From Betaproteobacteria bacterium CG2_30_68_42 (lineage in GTDB: Bacteria; Pseudomonadota; Gammaproteobacteria; Burkholderiales; Rhodocyclaceae): DNA of 32,119 nucleotides. Made by a program: the position numbers and the translations under genes. The DNA lies in the NCBI GenBank assembly GCA_001872285.1, contig MNXU01000007.1, forward strand, positions 1 to 32,119. Reading direction: 5' to 3'. The notes under the pieces were generated by a model. That model did not search any database and had not been told where the DNA came from. It worked only from the letters and a program-made list of their open reading frames with translations. Within the stretch, counting starts at the first letter, position 1; each line of letters opens with the position of its first letter. This document shows positions 17,558 through 27,304 of the stretch, piece by piece.

Positions 17558-19255
17558 ATGCCGGCCAGGAACAAGCTCGATCTGGTGCTCGTCTGGCACA
17601 TGCACCAGCCGGACTACCGCGATCACGCCAGCGGCGAATTCCGCCAGCCGTGGGTGTATCTGCACGCCATCAAGGATTATTGCGACATGGCCTCGCACCT
17701 GGAGCGGCATCCGGGGGTGCGGGCGGTGGTCAACTTCGTGCCGGTGCTGCTCGACCAGATCGAGGACTACGTGCGCCAGTTCGCCACCGGCGAGCTGCGC
17801 GACCCGCTCCTGCGCATGCTCGTGCATCCGAATCTGAACGAGCTGCGTGCCGGGGAGCGCCACCTGCTGCGCGAATGGTGCTTCCGCAGCAACCACGTGA
17901 CGATGGTTACGCCCTTTCCCCGCTACCGGCGCCTGCACGAACTGTACCGGAGCCTGGAGGGGGGCGGCGAGGCGGCGCTCGATTTCCTGTCCGGCGCCTT
18001 CTATGCCGACCTGGTCACCTGGTACCACCTGTCGTGGATCGGCGAGACGGAGCGGCGCATCCGGCCGCTGGCGGCGGAGCTGCTCGCCAAGGGCGAGGGC
18101 TTTACCCATGCCGACCGCATGCACCTGTTCGACGCGCTGGGCCAGATCGTCTCCGGGCTCCTGCCGCGCTATCGCGCGCTTGCCGCCGCCGGCCGGATCG
18201 AGCTGTCCGCGACGCCCTACGCGCACCCGATCGCGCCGCTGCTGCTCGACCTGAAATGCGCGCGCGAAGCGATGCCCGAAGCCCCGCTGCCCGACGCGAT
18301 GAGCTATCCGGGCGGGCGGGCTCGGGTCTTCACCCACATCGACCAGGCAGCCGCGAGCCACGAGCACCGTTTCGGGGCCCGCTGCGAGGGCATGTGGCCG
18401 GCCGAGGGCGCGGTCTCGACCGCCTTCCTGCAACTGCTCGCCGGGCGTGGGCTGCGCTGGGCGGCGAGCAGCGAGAGCGTGCTCGCCAACAGCCTGCGCC
18501 GCGCGGGGGGCGGGAGCCTCCCGGAGCGCAGTCACTATCTGTACCGCGGATACCGGATCGAGGCGGCGCCCGGGCTCGCGGTGTTCTTCCGCGACGAGAA
18601 GCTCTCGGATCTGATCGGCTTCGAATACGCGCGCTGGCACGGGCGCGATGCGGCCAACCACTTCGTGGGCGAGCTCGATGCCATCCGCAGCCGCGCGCCC
18701 GCCGGCGCCACGCCGCTCGTGTCCGTCATCCTGGACGGGGAGAACGCGTGGGAGCATTACCCCTATAACGGCTACTACTTCTTCGAGGATCTGTATTCTT
18801 CGCTGGAAGCCCACGCCTTCATCCGCAGCACGACTTTCGGCCGCTATCTTGCCGACACACCCAACCTCGCCAGCCTGCCCGCCGTGGTGGCGGGAAGCTG
18901 GGTCTATGGCACGCTTTCGACCTGGATCGGCAGCCCCGACAAGAACCGCGCCTGGGATCTGCTCTGCGCGGCCAAGCAGAGCTATGACCTCGTCATCGAC
19001 AGCGGGCGGCTCGACGAGCAGGAGAAGGCGGCGGCCGAGGCGCAGCTCATGGTGTGCGAGGGCTCGGACTGGTTCTGGTGGTGCGGCGACTACAACCCGC
19101 GCGCGGTCGTGCGCAGCTTCGACGAACTGTACCGCGGCAATCTGGCCGGCCTGTATGCGCGCCTCAAGTTGCCGCCCCCCGTCGAGCTCGCCTCGCCGCT
19201 CAGCCAGGGCAACGCCGAGTCCGAGTCGGTCGGAACGATGCGCAGGGCGGGGTGA
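17558..19255 (+). CDS. Glycoside hydrolase family 57 protein (amylopullulanase-like), GH57-A
   Basis: A 565-residue GH57 protein expected to act on alpha-1,4 or alpha-1,6 glucans in the cytoplasm; there is no signal peptide. GH57 region 1 is HMHQPDYRDH (15-24). The candidate catalytic nucleophile is Glu283 in GMWPAEGAVS and the candidate acid/base is Asp393 in VILDGENAWEHYPYNG. The C-terminal helical region includes GSWVYGTLSTWIGSPDKNRA and CEGSDWFWWCGDYNPR. It is too divergent from the GH57 branching enzymes I know to call it one; precise activity (pullulanase-like, amylase or transferase) is open. It lies between glgC and GH57-B in the same direction. Its stop is followed 3 bases later by heptad repeat copy 2. 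Confidence 0.88.
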   Translation: MPARNKLDLVLVWHMHQPDYRDHASGEFRQPWVYLHAIKDYCDMASHLERHPGVRAVVNFVPVLLDQIEDYVRQFATGELRDPLLRMLVHPNLNELRAGERHLLREWCFRSNHVTMVTPFPRYRRLHELYRSLEGGGEAALDFLSGAFYADLVTWYHLSWIGETERRIRPLAAELLAKGEGFTHADRMHLFDALGQIVSGLLPRYRALAAAGRIELSATPYAHPIAPLLLDLKCAREAMPEAPLPDAMSYPGGRARVFTHIDQAAASHEHRFGARCEGMWPAEGAVSTAFLQLLAGRGLRWAASSESVLANSLRRAGGGSLPERSHYLYRGYRIEAAPGLAVFFRDEKLSDLIGFEYARWHGRDAANHFVGELDAIRSRAPAGATPLVSVILDGENAWEHYPYNGYYFFEDLYSSLEAHAFIRSTTFGRYLADTPNLASLPAVVAGSWVYGTLSTWIGSPDKNRAWDLLCAAKQSYDLVIDSGRLDEQEKAAAEAQLMVCEGSDWFWWCGDYNPRAVVRSFDELYRGNLAGLYARLKLPPPVELASPLSQGNAESESVGTMRRAG

Positions 19256-19258
19256 TGA

Positions 19259-19342
19259 GAGTTCCAGGTTGTCCGGGGGGTGCAACGGACTGCGCACAGC
19301 GCCGCCCTGGAACTTGGAACCCGAAACCTGGAACCTGAAATT
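19259..19342. repeat. Intergenic heptad inverted repeat, copy 2
   Basis: The left arm is short (AGTTCCA, GGTTGTC, 19260-19273). The right arm has four 7-bp units: AACTTGG, AACCCGA, AACCTGG and AACCTGA (19311-19338). It starts 3 bases after the GH57-A stop and ends 6 bases before the GH57-B ATG, taking the place where a ribosome-binding site would be expected. Confidence 0.8.
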
Positions 19343-19348
19343 CTGCCG

Positions 19349-21391
19349 ATGCCCCGCCCGATCACGCTGCTGTTCGGTGTCCATGCCCATCAACCGGTGG
19401 GAAATTTCGCGAGCGTGATCGACGATGCGCTCGATCGCTGTTACCGGCCCTTCCTGCGCACCCTGCACCGCTTCCCGGATTTCCGCTTCAGCGTGCATTT
19501 TTCGGGCTGGCTGCTGGGGGAACTGTGCAGCCGGTTTCCGCAGGACAGGGCGCTCGTGGCGGAGATGGTGGGCCGCGGGCAGGTGGAGCTCTTGGGCGGC
19601 GGGGATACCGAGCCGGTGCTGGCCGCCATTCCGGCGCGCGACCGGCTCAACCAGCTTCAGACGATGAACGCGCGCATCGGGCGGCACTTCGGCGGCACGC
19701 CGCAGGGCGCGTGGCTGGCCGAGCGCGCCTGGGAAGCGACGGTGGTGCCGGCGCTCGCCGATTCCGGCATCCGCTACACGGTGCTCGACGACTATCATTT
19801 TCTCTGCACCGGGCTGGAAGCGAGGGTGCTCGACTCCCACTACACGACAGAGGAAGACGGTCGCGCGATCGATGTCTTTCCGATTTCCGAAGCCCTGCGC
19901 TACCGCATCCCGTTCTCGCTGCCCGAGGATGCGGTCGCGCACCTCGAGCATCTAGCGCAGGAGGGACGGGCAGCGGCGATCTATTTCGACGACATCGAAA
20001 AATTCGGCATCTGGCCGGAGACCTGGGACTGGGTCTACGGGAAAGGCTGGCTGGAGCGTTTCATCCAGGGCGTGCTCGCCTCCCCGCTCATCGGCACCGC
20101 GACCTATTCGGAATTTCGCGCAAGCCGCGCGACGCGCGGGCTGATCTACCTGCCGACCGTCTCCTACGTCGAGATGAACGAGTGGACGCTGCCGCCGGGG
20201 GCCGCTGCGCACTATGATCGCCTCGTGCGCCAGGAAAAGGAGGCCGGCAGTTACGCGAGCTCGAAGCCCCATCTGCGCGGCGGCTTCTGGCGCAACTTCC
20301 TGAGCCGCTATCCGGAAGCGAACTGGATGCACAAGCGCATGCTGGAACTCTCGGAGCGGCTCTCGGCGCTCCCCGAGCCCGGCGCGCTGCGCGAGTTGCT
20401 GCACCGGGCGCAGGCGAACGACGCCTACTGGCACGGCCTGTTCGGCGGGCTCTACCTGCCGCACTTGCGCCGGGCGGTGTGGCGCAGCCTGATCGAGCTC
20501 GAGGAGGCGCTGGACGCGAAGCTGCCGCGCCCGCCGATCGAGCGCCGCGACGTCGACCTCGACGGCCATGACGAGATCATGCTGCACAACGCCCATCTCG
20601 CGGCTGCGCTCCGGCTGGACGGCGGCGCGAGCATCCACGAGCTCGACAGCTACGCCCTGCGCCACAATTTCTGCGACACCGTGACCCGGCGCCGCGAGTT
20701 CCATCACCGCAAGTTCCACGAAGCCCCGCGCGCCGCTCCGGGCTCGGGCATCGCCTCGGCCCATGACCGGGTCGGGTTCCGGCACGCGATCTCCGCGGCC
20801 GACCTGATTGCGGACGCGACCGCGCGCACGAGCCTCGCCGACTGCTGGGATACCGAGGGAGAACCGATGCGGCACGTGAGCGATTACGCGCTGGATGCGG
20901 CAGCCGCGCCCCTGCATGCGCTGGAGTTCTCCTGTGCGCTCGCCGGCGGGCGGGTGCGCAAGCGCATCGCTCTCGAAGGCCGAAGGCTCGAGATCCATTG
21001 GCGCCTCGAGGGGCTGCCGCGGGGGCGCCTCGTCACCCGGCTCAACCTGTCGATGACGAGCTGCGACGGCTATTCCGGGCGCTACATTCTCGAGGACGGG
21101 AGCATTCCCTGCGGATTCGGCCAGTCGCTCGCCCAGGCTTCGTGCAGCGTCCTCACGCTGGACGATCTCGAACTGGGCGGGGCGCTCGATCTCACTGCGA
21201 GCCCCGCCGCTCAGCTCGCCGCCGAGCCCTACCACACGGTGTCGCTGTCCGAGGCCGGCTTCGAGAAGATCATGCAGGCGGCCTGCCTGACGCTCGCCTG
21301 GGAGGCCGCGGCCGGGGCGGCCGAGGCGCGGCTCTCGATCGAGCTGCGCTCGTCGCCCGGTGATAACATTGCCCGCGAACAGGAGGACTGA
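19349..21391 (+). CDS. GH57 4-alpha-glucanotransferase / alpha-amylase family protein, GH57-B
   Basis: A 680-residue protein resembling the archaeal GH57 4-alpha-glucanotransferase group (Thermococcus litoralis enzyme about 659 residues). Region 1 is [12 protein letters not shown] (9-20). The nucleophile is Glu125 in [10 protein letters not shown] and the acid/base is Asp214 or Asp215 in [16 protein letters not shown] middle helical part carries [12 protein letters not shown] and [20 protein letters not shown], and a C-terminal beta region begins [18 protein letters not shown], matching the DUF1925/DUF1926 layout. It would disproportionate or shorten maltodextrins. No signal peptide. The true start MPRPITLL lies 6 bases after heptad repeat copy 2 and lacks a Shine-Dalgarno. 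Six bases separate its stop from the aldolase start. Confidence 0.9.
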   Translation: MPRPITLLFGVHAHQPVGNFASVIDDALDRCYRPFLRTLHRFPDFRFSVHFSGWLLGELCSRFPQDRALVAEMVGRGQVELLGGGDTEPVLAAIPARDRLNQLQTMNARIGRHFGGTPQGAWLAERAWEATVVPALADSGIRYTVLDDYHFLCTGLEARVLDSHYTTEEDGRAIDVFPISEALRYRIPFSLPEDAVAHLEHLAQEGRAAAIYFDDIEKFGIWPETWDWVYGKGWLERFIQGVLASPLIGTATYSEFRASRATRGLIYLPTVSYVEMNEWTLPPGAAAHYDRLVRQEKEAGSYASSKPHLRGGFWRNFLSRYPEANWMHKRMLELSERLSALPEPGALRELLHRAQANDAYWHGLFGGLYLPHLRRAVWRSLIELEEALDAKLPRPPIERRDVDLDGHDEIMLHNAHLAAALRLDGGASIHELDSYALRHNFCDTVTRRREFHHRKFHEAPRAAPGSGIASAHDRVGFRHAISAADLIADATARTSLADCWDTEGEPMRHVSDYALDAAAAPLHALEFSCALAGGRVRKRIALEGRRLEIHWRLEGLPRGRLVTRLNLSMTSCDGYSGRYILEDGSIPCGFGQSLAQASCSVLTLDDLELGGALDLTASPAAQLAAEPYHTVSLSEAGFEKIMQAACLTLAWEAAAGAAEARLSIELRSSPGDNIAREQED

Positions 21392-21396
21392 CGACC

Positions 21397-22449
<1,053 letters not shown>

Positions 22450-22459
22450 GCGGGCTGCG

Positions 22460-25087
22460 ATGCGAAAACACGAAGTCCTGTCCTTCGCAGAACTGACGCG
22501 GGTCGATCCCCGGCATGCGCGGCGCATGTCCGCGAGGCCGGGCACCTCCTTCCCGATCGAGGTCAATCCGCGGCTGCCGGCGCGCCTCGCGCGGCTCGAC
22601 GAACTCGCGAACAACCTCTGGTACAGCTGGGACCGCCCCACGCGCGCGCTTTTCGCGCGGCTCAATCCGGCCCTGTGGCAGGCGGTCGACCACAGTCCGA
22701 AGGCCTTCCTCAAGCGGGTCGACCAGCGCACGCTGGACGAGGCCGCCGAGGATCCGGTCTTCCTGGGCGGCCTGAACCGGGTGCTGTCGTCCTACGACAC
22801 CTATCACCACGAGACCGTGCACGCGAGTCGGACCGGGCAGCTCGGGGCCGGCGAGCTCATCGCCTATTTCTGTGCCGAGTTCGGCTTTCACGAGAGCCTG
22901 CCGATCTACTCCGGCGGGCTCGGCATCCTCGCGGGCGACCACTGCAAGGCGGCGAGCGACCTGCGCCTGCCCTTCGTCGGCGTCGGCCTGCTCTACCGCC
23001 AGGGCTACTTCTCCCAGACCATCGACGGCGAAGGCCGGCAGCTCGCGGTGTACGCCGACGCGGACTTCGACGACCTGCCGGTTACGCCGATCCTGCGCGA
23101 GGACGGCTCCGCTCTGCTCGTCGATATCGACTTTCCGGACCGTCTCGTCAAGGTCAGGGTCTGGCAGGTGCGGGTGGGAGTGGTCACCCTGTACCTGCTC
23201 GATACCGACGTCGCGGGAAACAGCCAGTCCGACCGCGACATCGCGCACCGCCTCTACGGTGGGGATCGCACCACGCGCATCGAGCAGGAGATCGTGCTCG
23301 GCATCGGCGGGGTGCGCGTGCTCGCCGCGATCGGCGTCAACCCGACGGTATGGCACATCAACGAAGGCCATGCGGCCTTCCTGATCCTCGAGCGGATGCG
23401 CCAGCTCACCACTCAGGGAGCGGACATTGCGACCGCTCTGGAAGCGGTCGCCGCGAACACCGTCTTCACCACGCATACCGCGGTGCCGGCCGGACACGAC
23501 CATTTCGGCGAGGAGATGATCCGGCACTACTTCGATCGCGCGTGCCGGGATCTGGGCGTGTCCGTGGACGGTCTGCTCGCGCTCGGCCGGAGCGGAGACG
23601 AGCCGGAGTTCAACATGACCGCGCTCGCGGTGCGCGGCTCGCGCTACCAGAACGGTGTCTCCCGGATTCACGGGAGCGTGTCGTCCTACATCGCCGCCAA
23701 TCTGTGGCCTCAGATCGATCCCGGCGAGAACCCGATGACCTATGTCACCAACGCCGTGCATGTGCCGACCTTCCTCGCCCAGGACTGGAGCGAGATGTTC
23801 GAGCGCTACCTCGGCCACGGGTGGACCGAGCGGCTGTGCGACGAGAAGTGTTGGGAGCGCATCCACGCCATTCCCGATCAGCTTTTCTGGAGCGTGCGCC
23901 AGTCGCTCAAGTCGCAGATGCTGCACCTGGTGCGCCACCGCGTCGGCGAGCAGCACGCGCGCAATCACGGTTCGCAATCCCACCTCGACCGGCTGCTGAA
24001 GCTCGCCGATCCCGCCAATCCGAACGTGCTCACGATCGGCTTCGCGCGCCGTTTCGCCACCTACAAGCGCGCCGCGCTGCTTTTCCACGATCTGGGCTGG
24101 CTGCGCCAGATCGTTTCGGACCCCGAGCGCCCGGTGCTGTTCCTGTTCTCCGGAAAAGCGCACCCGGCCGACCAGCCCGGGCAGGACCTCATCGCCCGCG
24201 TCGCCGAGGTCGCGCGGATGCCCGAGTTCGAAGGCCGCATCCTGCTCGTCGAGGGCTATGACCTTCGGCTCGCGCGCCGGCTGGTGTCCGGATGCGACGT
24301 CTGGCTGAACAATCCGGTGTTCCCGCTCGAGGCCTCCGGAACCTCGGGGATGAAGGCGGCGATCAACGGCGCGATCAACCTCTCCGTGCTCGACGGGTGG
24401 TGGGGCGAGGGCTATGACGGGCGCAACGGCTGGGCGATCAAGCCGGCCTCGGAGGCGCTCGACGAGGCTCACCGCGCCCAGGAGGAGGCGCGCACGCTCT
24501 ACGAGATCCTCCAGGATCAGGCTCTGCCCCTGTATTACGACATGAACCCGCAGGGCTACTCTCCGGGCTGGGTGCAGCTGTCCAAGCGTTCCATGCTCTC
24601 GCTGCTGCCGCGCTTCAACAGCTCGCGCATGGTGGGCGAGTATCTCGCGCGTTTCTATGCGCCCGCCTCGCGCCAGTGGGGCGTGTTCAGCCGTGATGCT
24701 TTCCACGGTGCGCGTGAGCTGGCGGCGTGGAAGGCGAGGATTCGCGCCGCCTGGCCGGGCGTGGGATTGCGCCGCATGGACAGTACGGCGCGCCGGGTCG
24801 GTTTCGGCGACGCACTGAAGTTCGAACTCGCGGTCAGGCTCAGCGGGCTCGCGCCCTCCGATGTCGCCGTCGAGGTGCAGTTCGGGCGCCCACCGCAGGA
24901 AGGCTACCTGGGGGATGGCGAGAGCCTCTTTCTCGAGCACCGGGGCGCGCTCGACGACACCGAACAGCGCTACGAACTCGAGTTTACCCCGCGCCTGTGC
25001 GGGCGGCTCGAGTACCGCTTCCGCATCTACCCGCGCCACCCCCTGCTCACCCACCCGTTCGAGATGGGGTTGATGGTGTGGCTGTGA
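22460..25087 (+). CDS. glgP: Alpha-glucan (glycogen/maltodextrin) phosphorylase
   Basis: A PLP-dependent GT35 phosphorylase that releases glucose-1-phosphate from alpha-1,4-glucans. The 875-residue protein belongs to the type with an N-terminal DUF3417-like region (NPRLPARLARLDELANNLWYSWD, from about residue 36), as in the Thermotoga enzyme. Motifs: AYFCAEFGFHESLPIYSGGL, ILAGDHCKAASDL, VWHINEGHAAF, FARRFATYKRAAL, and the PLP-lysine motif EASGTSGMKAAINGA with Lys632. I keep the ATG at 22460; a second ATG 22 codons in is possible. The C-terminus adds a beta-rich tail (about 780-875). It follows fbaB by 10 bases and is followed by heptad repeat copy 3. Confidence 0.95.
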   Translation: MRKHEVLSFAELTRVDPRHARRMSARPGTSFPIEVNPRLPARLARLDELANNLWYSWDRPTRALFARLNPALWQAVDHSPKAFLKRVDQRTLDEAAEDPVFLGGLNRVLSSYDTYHHETVHASRTGQLGAGELIAYFCAEFGFHESLPIYSGGLGILAGDHCKAASDLRLPFVGVGLLYRQGYFSQTIDGEGRQLAVYADADFDDLPVTPILREDGSALLVDIDFPDRLVKVRVWQVRVGVVTLYLLDTDVAGNSQSDRDIAHRLYGGDRTTRIEQEIVLGIGGVRVLAAIGVNPTVWHINEGHAAFLILERMRQLTTQGADIATALEAVAANTVFTTHTAVPAGHDHFGEEMIRHYFDRACRDLGVSVDGLLALGRSGDEPEFNMTALAVRGSRYQNGVSRIHGSVSSYIAANLWPQIDPGENPMTYVTNAVHVPTFLAQDWSEMFERYLGHGWTERLCDEKCWERIHAIPDQLFWSVRQSLKSQMLHLVRHRVGEQHARNHGSQSHLDRLLKLADPANPNVLTIGFARRFATYKRAALLFHDLGWLRQIVSDPERPVLFLFSGKAHPADQPGQDLIARVAEVARMPEFEGRILLVEGYDLRLARRLVSGCDVWLNNPVFPLEASGTSGMKAAINGAINLSVLDGWWGEGYDGRNGWAIKPASEALDEAHRAQEEARTLYEILQDQALPLYYDMNPQGYSPGWVQLSKRSMLSLLPRFNSSRMVGEYLARFYAPASRQWGVFSRDAFHGARELAAWKARIRAAWPGVGLRRMDSTARRVGFGDALKFELAVRLSGLAPSDVAVEVQFGRPPQEGYLGDGESLFLEHRGALDDTEQRYELEFTPRLCGRLEYRFRIYPRHPLLTHPFEMGLMVWL

Positions 25088-25094
25088 ACGCGTT

Positions 25095-25184
25095 CGAGTT
25101 CCGGGTTTCAGGTTCCAGGTTCCGGATGGCAACACGCTTCGCAATTGCGAACTTGGAACTTGAAACCTGAAACCTGAAACTCCG
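25095..25184. repeat. Intergenic heptad inverted repeat, copy 3
   Basis: The most complete copy. Left arm: AGTTCCG, GGTTTCA, GGTTCCA and GGTTCCG (25097-25124). Right arm: AACTTGG, AACTTGA, AACCTGA, AACCTGA and AACTCCG (25150-25184). The arms are reverse complements with scattered C/T and G/A differences, separated by about 25 bases. It fills almost the whole gap between the glgP stop and the glgA start, ending 7 bases before the ATG. Confidence 0.88.
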
Positions 25185-25191
25185 TAGGGGC

Positions 25192-26712
25192 ATGCGCATC
25201 CTCTTCGCGACTCCTGAGCTTTCGCCCTGGGTGAAGACCGGCGGGCTGGGCGACGTGGCCGCCGCGCTGCCACGCGCGCTCTCCGCTCTCGGGGCGGATG
25301 TCCGCATCCTGGTGCCGGCCTACCCGGGGCTGCTCGCCGCCTTCCCCGAGCGCAGCTTCGTCACCGAGTTCCAGCACCCCGGCGGACGCCTGTACGGGGC
25401 GCGTCTCGAATACACGGAGACCGCGGACGGGCTCAAGCTGTGGATGATCGACTGCCCGGCCTACTACGCCCGCGTCGGCATGCCCTACCAGGACGAGCAC
25501 GGCCGGGATTGGCCCGACAACTACCTGCGCTTCGGCCTGCTCTCGCGCACCGCGGCTTGGCTCGCCAGCCGGGAGAGCACGCTCCCGTGGCAACCGGACA
25601 TCCTCCACTGCAACGACTGGCAGAGCGCGCTCGCGCCGGCCTATCTGCGCTACACCCTGCACGGCGCCGCCGCCACGCTGGTCACCATCCACAACCTCGC
25701 CTTCCAGGGCATCTTTCCGGCCTCGACCGTGGCCGAGCTGGGCATGCCGCCGGAATCCTTCCACATCGACGGCGTCGAATACTACGGCAGTCTCTCGTTT
25801 CTCAAGGCCGGCTTGCAGACGGCCGACTGGATCACCACGGTGAGTCCGAACTACGCGCGCGAGATCCAGTCGCCCGAGTACGGTTTCGGGCTCGACGGCC
25901 TGTTGCGCCACCGCTCCGCGCGGCTTTCCGGAATCCTCAACGGCATCGACACCGCCACCCGCGATCCGGCGGCGGACGCCTACATCCGCTGCCGCTACGA
26001 CGCAGCCCACCTGGAGTGCAAGATCGAGAACAAGCGCAGCCTCCAGGCGCGGCTCGGGCTGGCGCTCGATGAGCGCGCGCCGCTGCTGGGCGTGGTGAGC
26101 CGGCTCACCGCACAGAAGGGGCTCGACCTGCTCGCGGCGATCGCGGACGATCTGGTGGATTGCGGTGCCCAGCTCGTCCTGCTCGGCGCCGGCGAGCACG
26201 CCTTCCAGGACGGGTTCCTCGATCTCGCCCACCGCCACCCGCGCCGCATCGCGGCCGTCATCGGCTATGACGACGGGCTGGCACGCCAGATCGAGGCCGG
26301 CTCCGACATCTTCCTCATGCCTTCGCGCTTCGAGCCGTGCGGGCTGGGGCAGATGTACGCGATGCGCTACGGCACGGTCCCGGTGGTGCGCGCCACCGGC
26401 GGGCTCGCCGACACCGTCGTCGACGCCAGCCCGCGCGCGATCGCCGAGAGCCGCGCGACCGGCTTCGTGTTCGCCGAAGCCAGCGCCCCCGCGCTCATGC
26501 AGGCGATCCGGCGCGCGATCGAGGTCTGGCACGATGCGCCGCGCTGGCGCCGCCTGCAGGAAGCCGGCATGCGCCAGGACTTCGGCTGGGCGGCCTCCGC
26601 CCGTCGCTACCTGGAGCTGTACGGGTCGATCGCCGCGGGCGCCGGTGCGCCGCCTGCCCGCGTGGTGCCGATCAAGCCCGGGCCCGCCGGCAGGCGCCGT
26701 GCACGGCACTGA
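25192..26712 (+). CDS. glgA: Glycogen synthase (ADP-glucose dependent, GT5)
   Basis: GlgA extends alpha-1,4-glucan using the ADP-glucose made by GlgC. The 506-residue protein has the GT5 opening MRILFATPELSPWVKTGGLG with the ADP-glucose-binding KTGGLGD (Lys15). It continues with HCNDWQSALAPAYL, VTIHNLAFQGIFP, TVSPNYAREIQSPEYGFGLD, GILNGIDTATRDPA, GVVSRLTAQKGLDLL and the acidic acceptor motif PSRFEPCGLGQMYAMRYG. A basic C-terminal tail (AGRRRARH) is slightly longer than usual. Start is the only sensible ATG; AGGGG just upstream could bind the ribosome. It is the last glycogen gene. After its stop a GC-rich hairpin (26730-26753) precedes the half-repeat in front of folA. Confidence 0.97.
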   Translation: MRILFATPELSPWVKTGGLGDVAAALPRALSALGADVRILVPAYPGLLAAFPERSFVTEFQHPGGRLYGARLEYTETADGLKLWMIDCPAYYARVGMPYQDEHGRDWPDNYLRFGLLSRTAAWLASRESTLPWQPDILHCNDWQSALAPAYLRYTLHGAAATLVTIHNLAFQGIFPASTVAELGMPPESFHIDGVEYYGSLSFLKAGLQTADWITTVSPNYAREIQSPEYGFGLDGLLRHRSARLSGILNGIDTATRDPAADAYIRCRYDAAHLECKIENKRSLQARLGLALDERAPLLGVVSRLTAQKGLDLLAAIADDLVDCGAQLVLLGAGEHAFQDGFLDLAHRHPRRIAAVIGYDDGLARQIEAGSDIFLMPSRFEPCGLGQMYAMRYGTVPVVRATGGLADTVVDASPRAIAESRATGFVFAEASAPALMQAIRRAIEVWHDAPRWRRLQEAGMRQDFGWAASARRYLELYGSIAAGAGAPPARVVPIKPGPAGRRRARH

Positions 26713-26729
26713 ATTCCGCGGTCCTCCGA

Positions 26730-26753
26730 TCCGCGCGCCGTCGCGCGCGCGGA
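26730..26753 (+). other. GC-rich hairpin downstream of glgA
   Basis: TCCGCGCG (26730-26737) and CGCGCGGA (26746-26753) are perfect reverse complements around an 8-base loop, 18 bases after the glgA stop. No T-run follows, so an intrinsic terminator is uncertain; a 3'-end stabiliser or attenuator is equally possible. Confidence 0.35.
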
Positions 26754-26763
26754 AGGCAAGGAC

Positions 26764-26790
26764 GGTTTCAGGTTCCAGGTTCCAGGTTGA
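26764..26790. repeat. Heptad repeat, left half-element upstream of folA (copy 4L)
   Basis: Units GGTTTCA, GGTTCCA, GGTTCCA and a degraded GGTTGAG (26764-26791). This is the same left arm as in copies 1 and 3 but with no right arm next to it. It ends about 3 bases before the folA ATG. Confidence 0.85.
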
Positions 26791-26793
26791 GCG

Positions 26794-27291
26794 ATGGCCG
26801 GCCTGTCGGTGATCGCGGCGGTCGCGGAGAACGGCGTCATCGGCGCCGGGAACCGGCTGCCGTGGCGGTTGCGCGAGGACCTCGCGCACTTCAGGGCGCT
26901 CACCTGGGGCCATCCCGTCATCATGGGCCGCAGGACCTGGGAATCGCTGGGCCGCCCGCTTCCGGGACGGCGCAACCTGGTAGTCAGCGCGAGCGGCGCC
27001 TTGCGTTCACCGGGCGCGGAGGTCGTTCCCTCGCTAAAAGCGGCGCTCGCTGCCTGCGGCGAGGACGCCGCCTTCGTCATCGGCGGCGCGCAGCTCTACG
27101 CGCAGGCGCTTGCGCTCGCGCAGCACCTCCATCTCACCGAGATCCACGCCGCGTTCGCGGGCGACACGCGCTTCCCGGACTTCGACCGCAGCCAGTGGAT
27201 CGAGCGGCAGCGCGAGTCCCACCGCAGCTCGGACGGCCTGGCCTTCGATTTCGTCCTCTACGATCGCCGGCCGCCCGATCCCGCAACCTGA
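26794..27291 (+). CDS. folA: Dihydrofolate reductase
   Basis: FolA reduces dihydrofolate to tetrahydrofolate with NADPH and regenerates the cofactor oxidised by ThyA. The 165-residue protein has normal length and motifs: LSVIAAVAENGVIGAGNRLP (4-23), WRLREDLAHFRALTWGHPVI with the active-site acid in LREDL, MGRRTWESLGRPLPGRRNLV, and the NADPH motif FVIGGAQLYAQAL. It looks intact. The gene is flanked by the left and right halves of the heptad repeat: its ATG follows GGTTCCA units and its own TGA stop lies inside an AACCTGA unit. Only 13 bases separate its stop from the convergent decarboxylase gene. No good Shine-Dalgarno is seen. Confidence 0.96.
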   Translation: MAGLSVIAAVAENGVIGAGNRLPWRLREDLAHFRALTWGHPVIMGRRTWESLGRPLPGRRNLVVSASGALRSPGAEVVPSLKAALAACGEDAAFVIGGAQLYAQALALAQHLHLTEIHAAFAGDTRFPDFDRSQWIERQRESHRSSDGLAFDFVLYDRRPPDPAT

Positions 27292-27301
27292 AACCCTGAA
27301 G
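27284..27301. repeat. Heptad repeat, right half-element at the folA 3' end (copy 4R)
   Basis: AACCTGA (27285-27291) and AACCCTGAAG (27292-27301, one base longer than the heptad). This is the right-arm sequence of the other copies. The folA stop codon is the TGA of the first unit. With 26764-26790 it makes an inverted pair enclosing folA. Confidence 0.65.
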
Positions 27302-27304
27302 TCG

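Noticed and set aside
17558-19255. GH57-A as a glycogen branching enzyme (missing glgB)
   Set aside because: The nucleophile and acid/base motifs differ from the GH57 branching-enzyme pattern I know, so I left the activity open.
25095-25184. Heptad repeats as a small CRISPR array or an insertion sequence
   Set aside because: Units are 7 bp in tandem with no unique spacers, no cas genes, no transposase and no target-site duplication that I can see.
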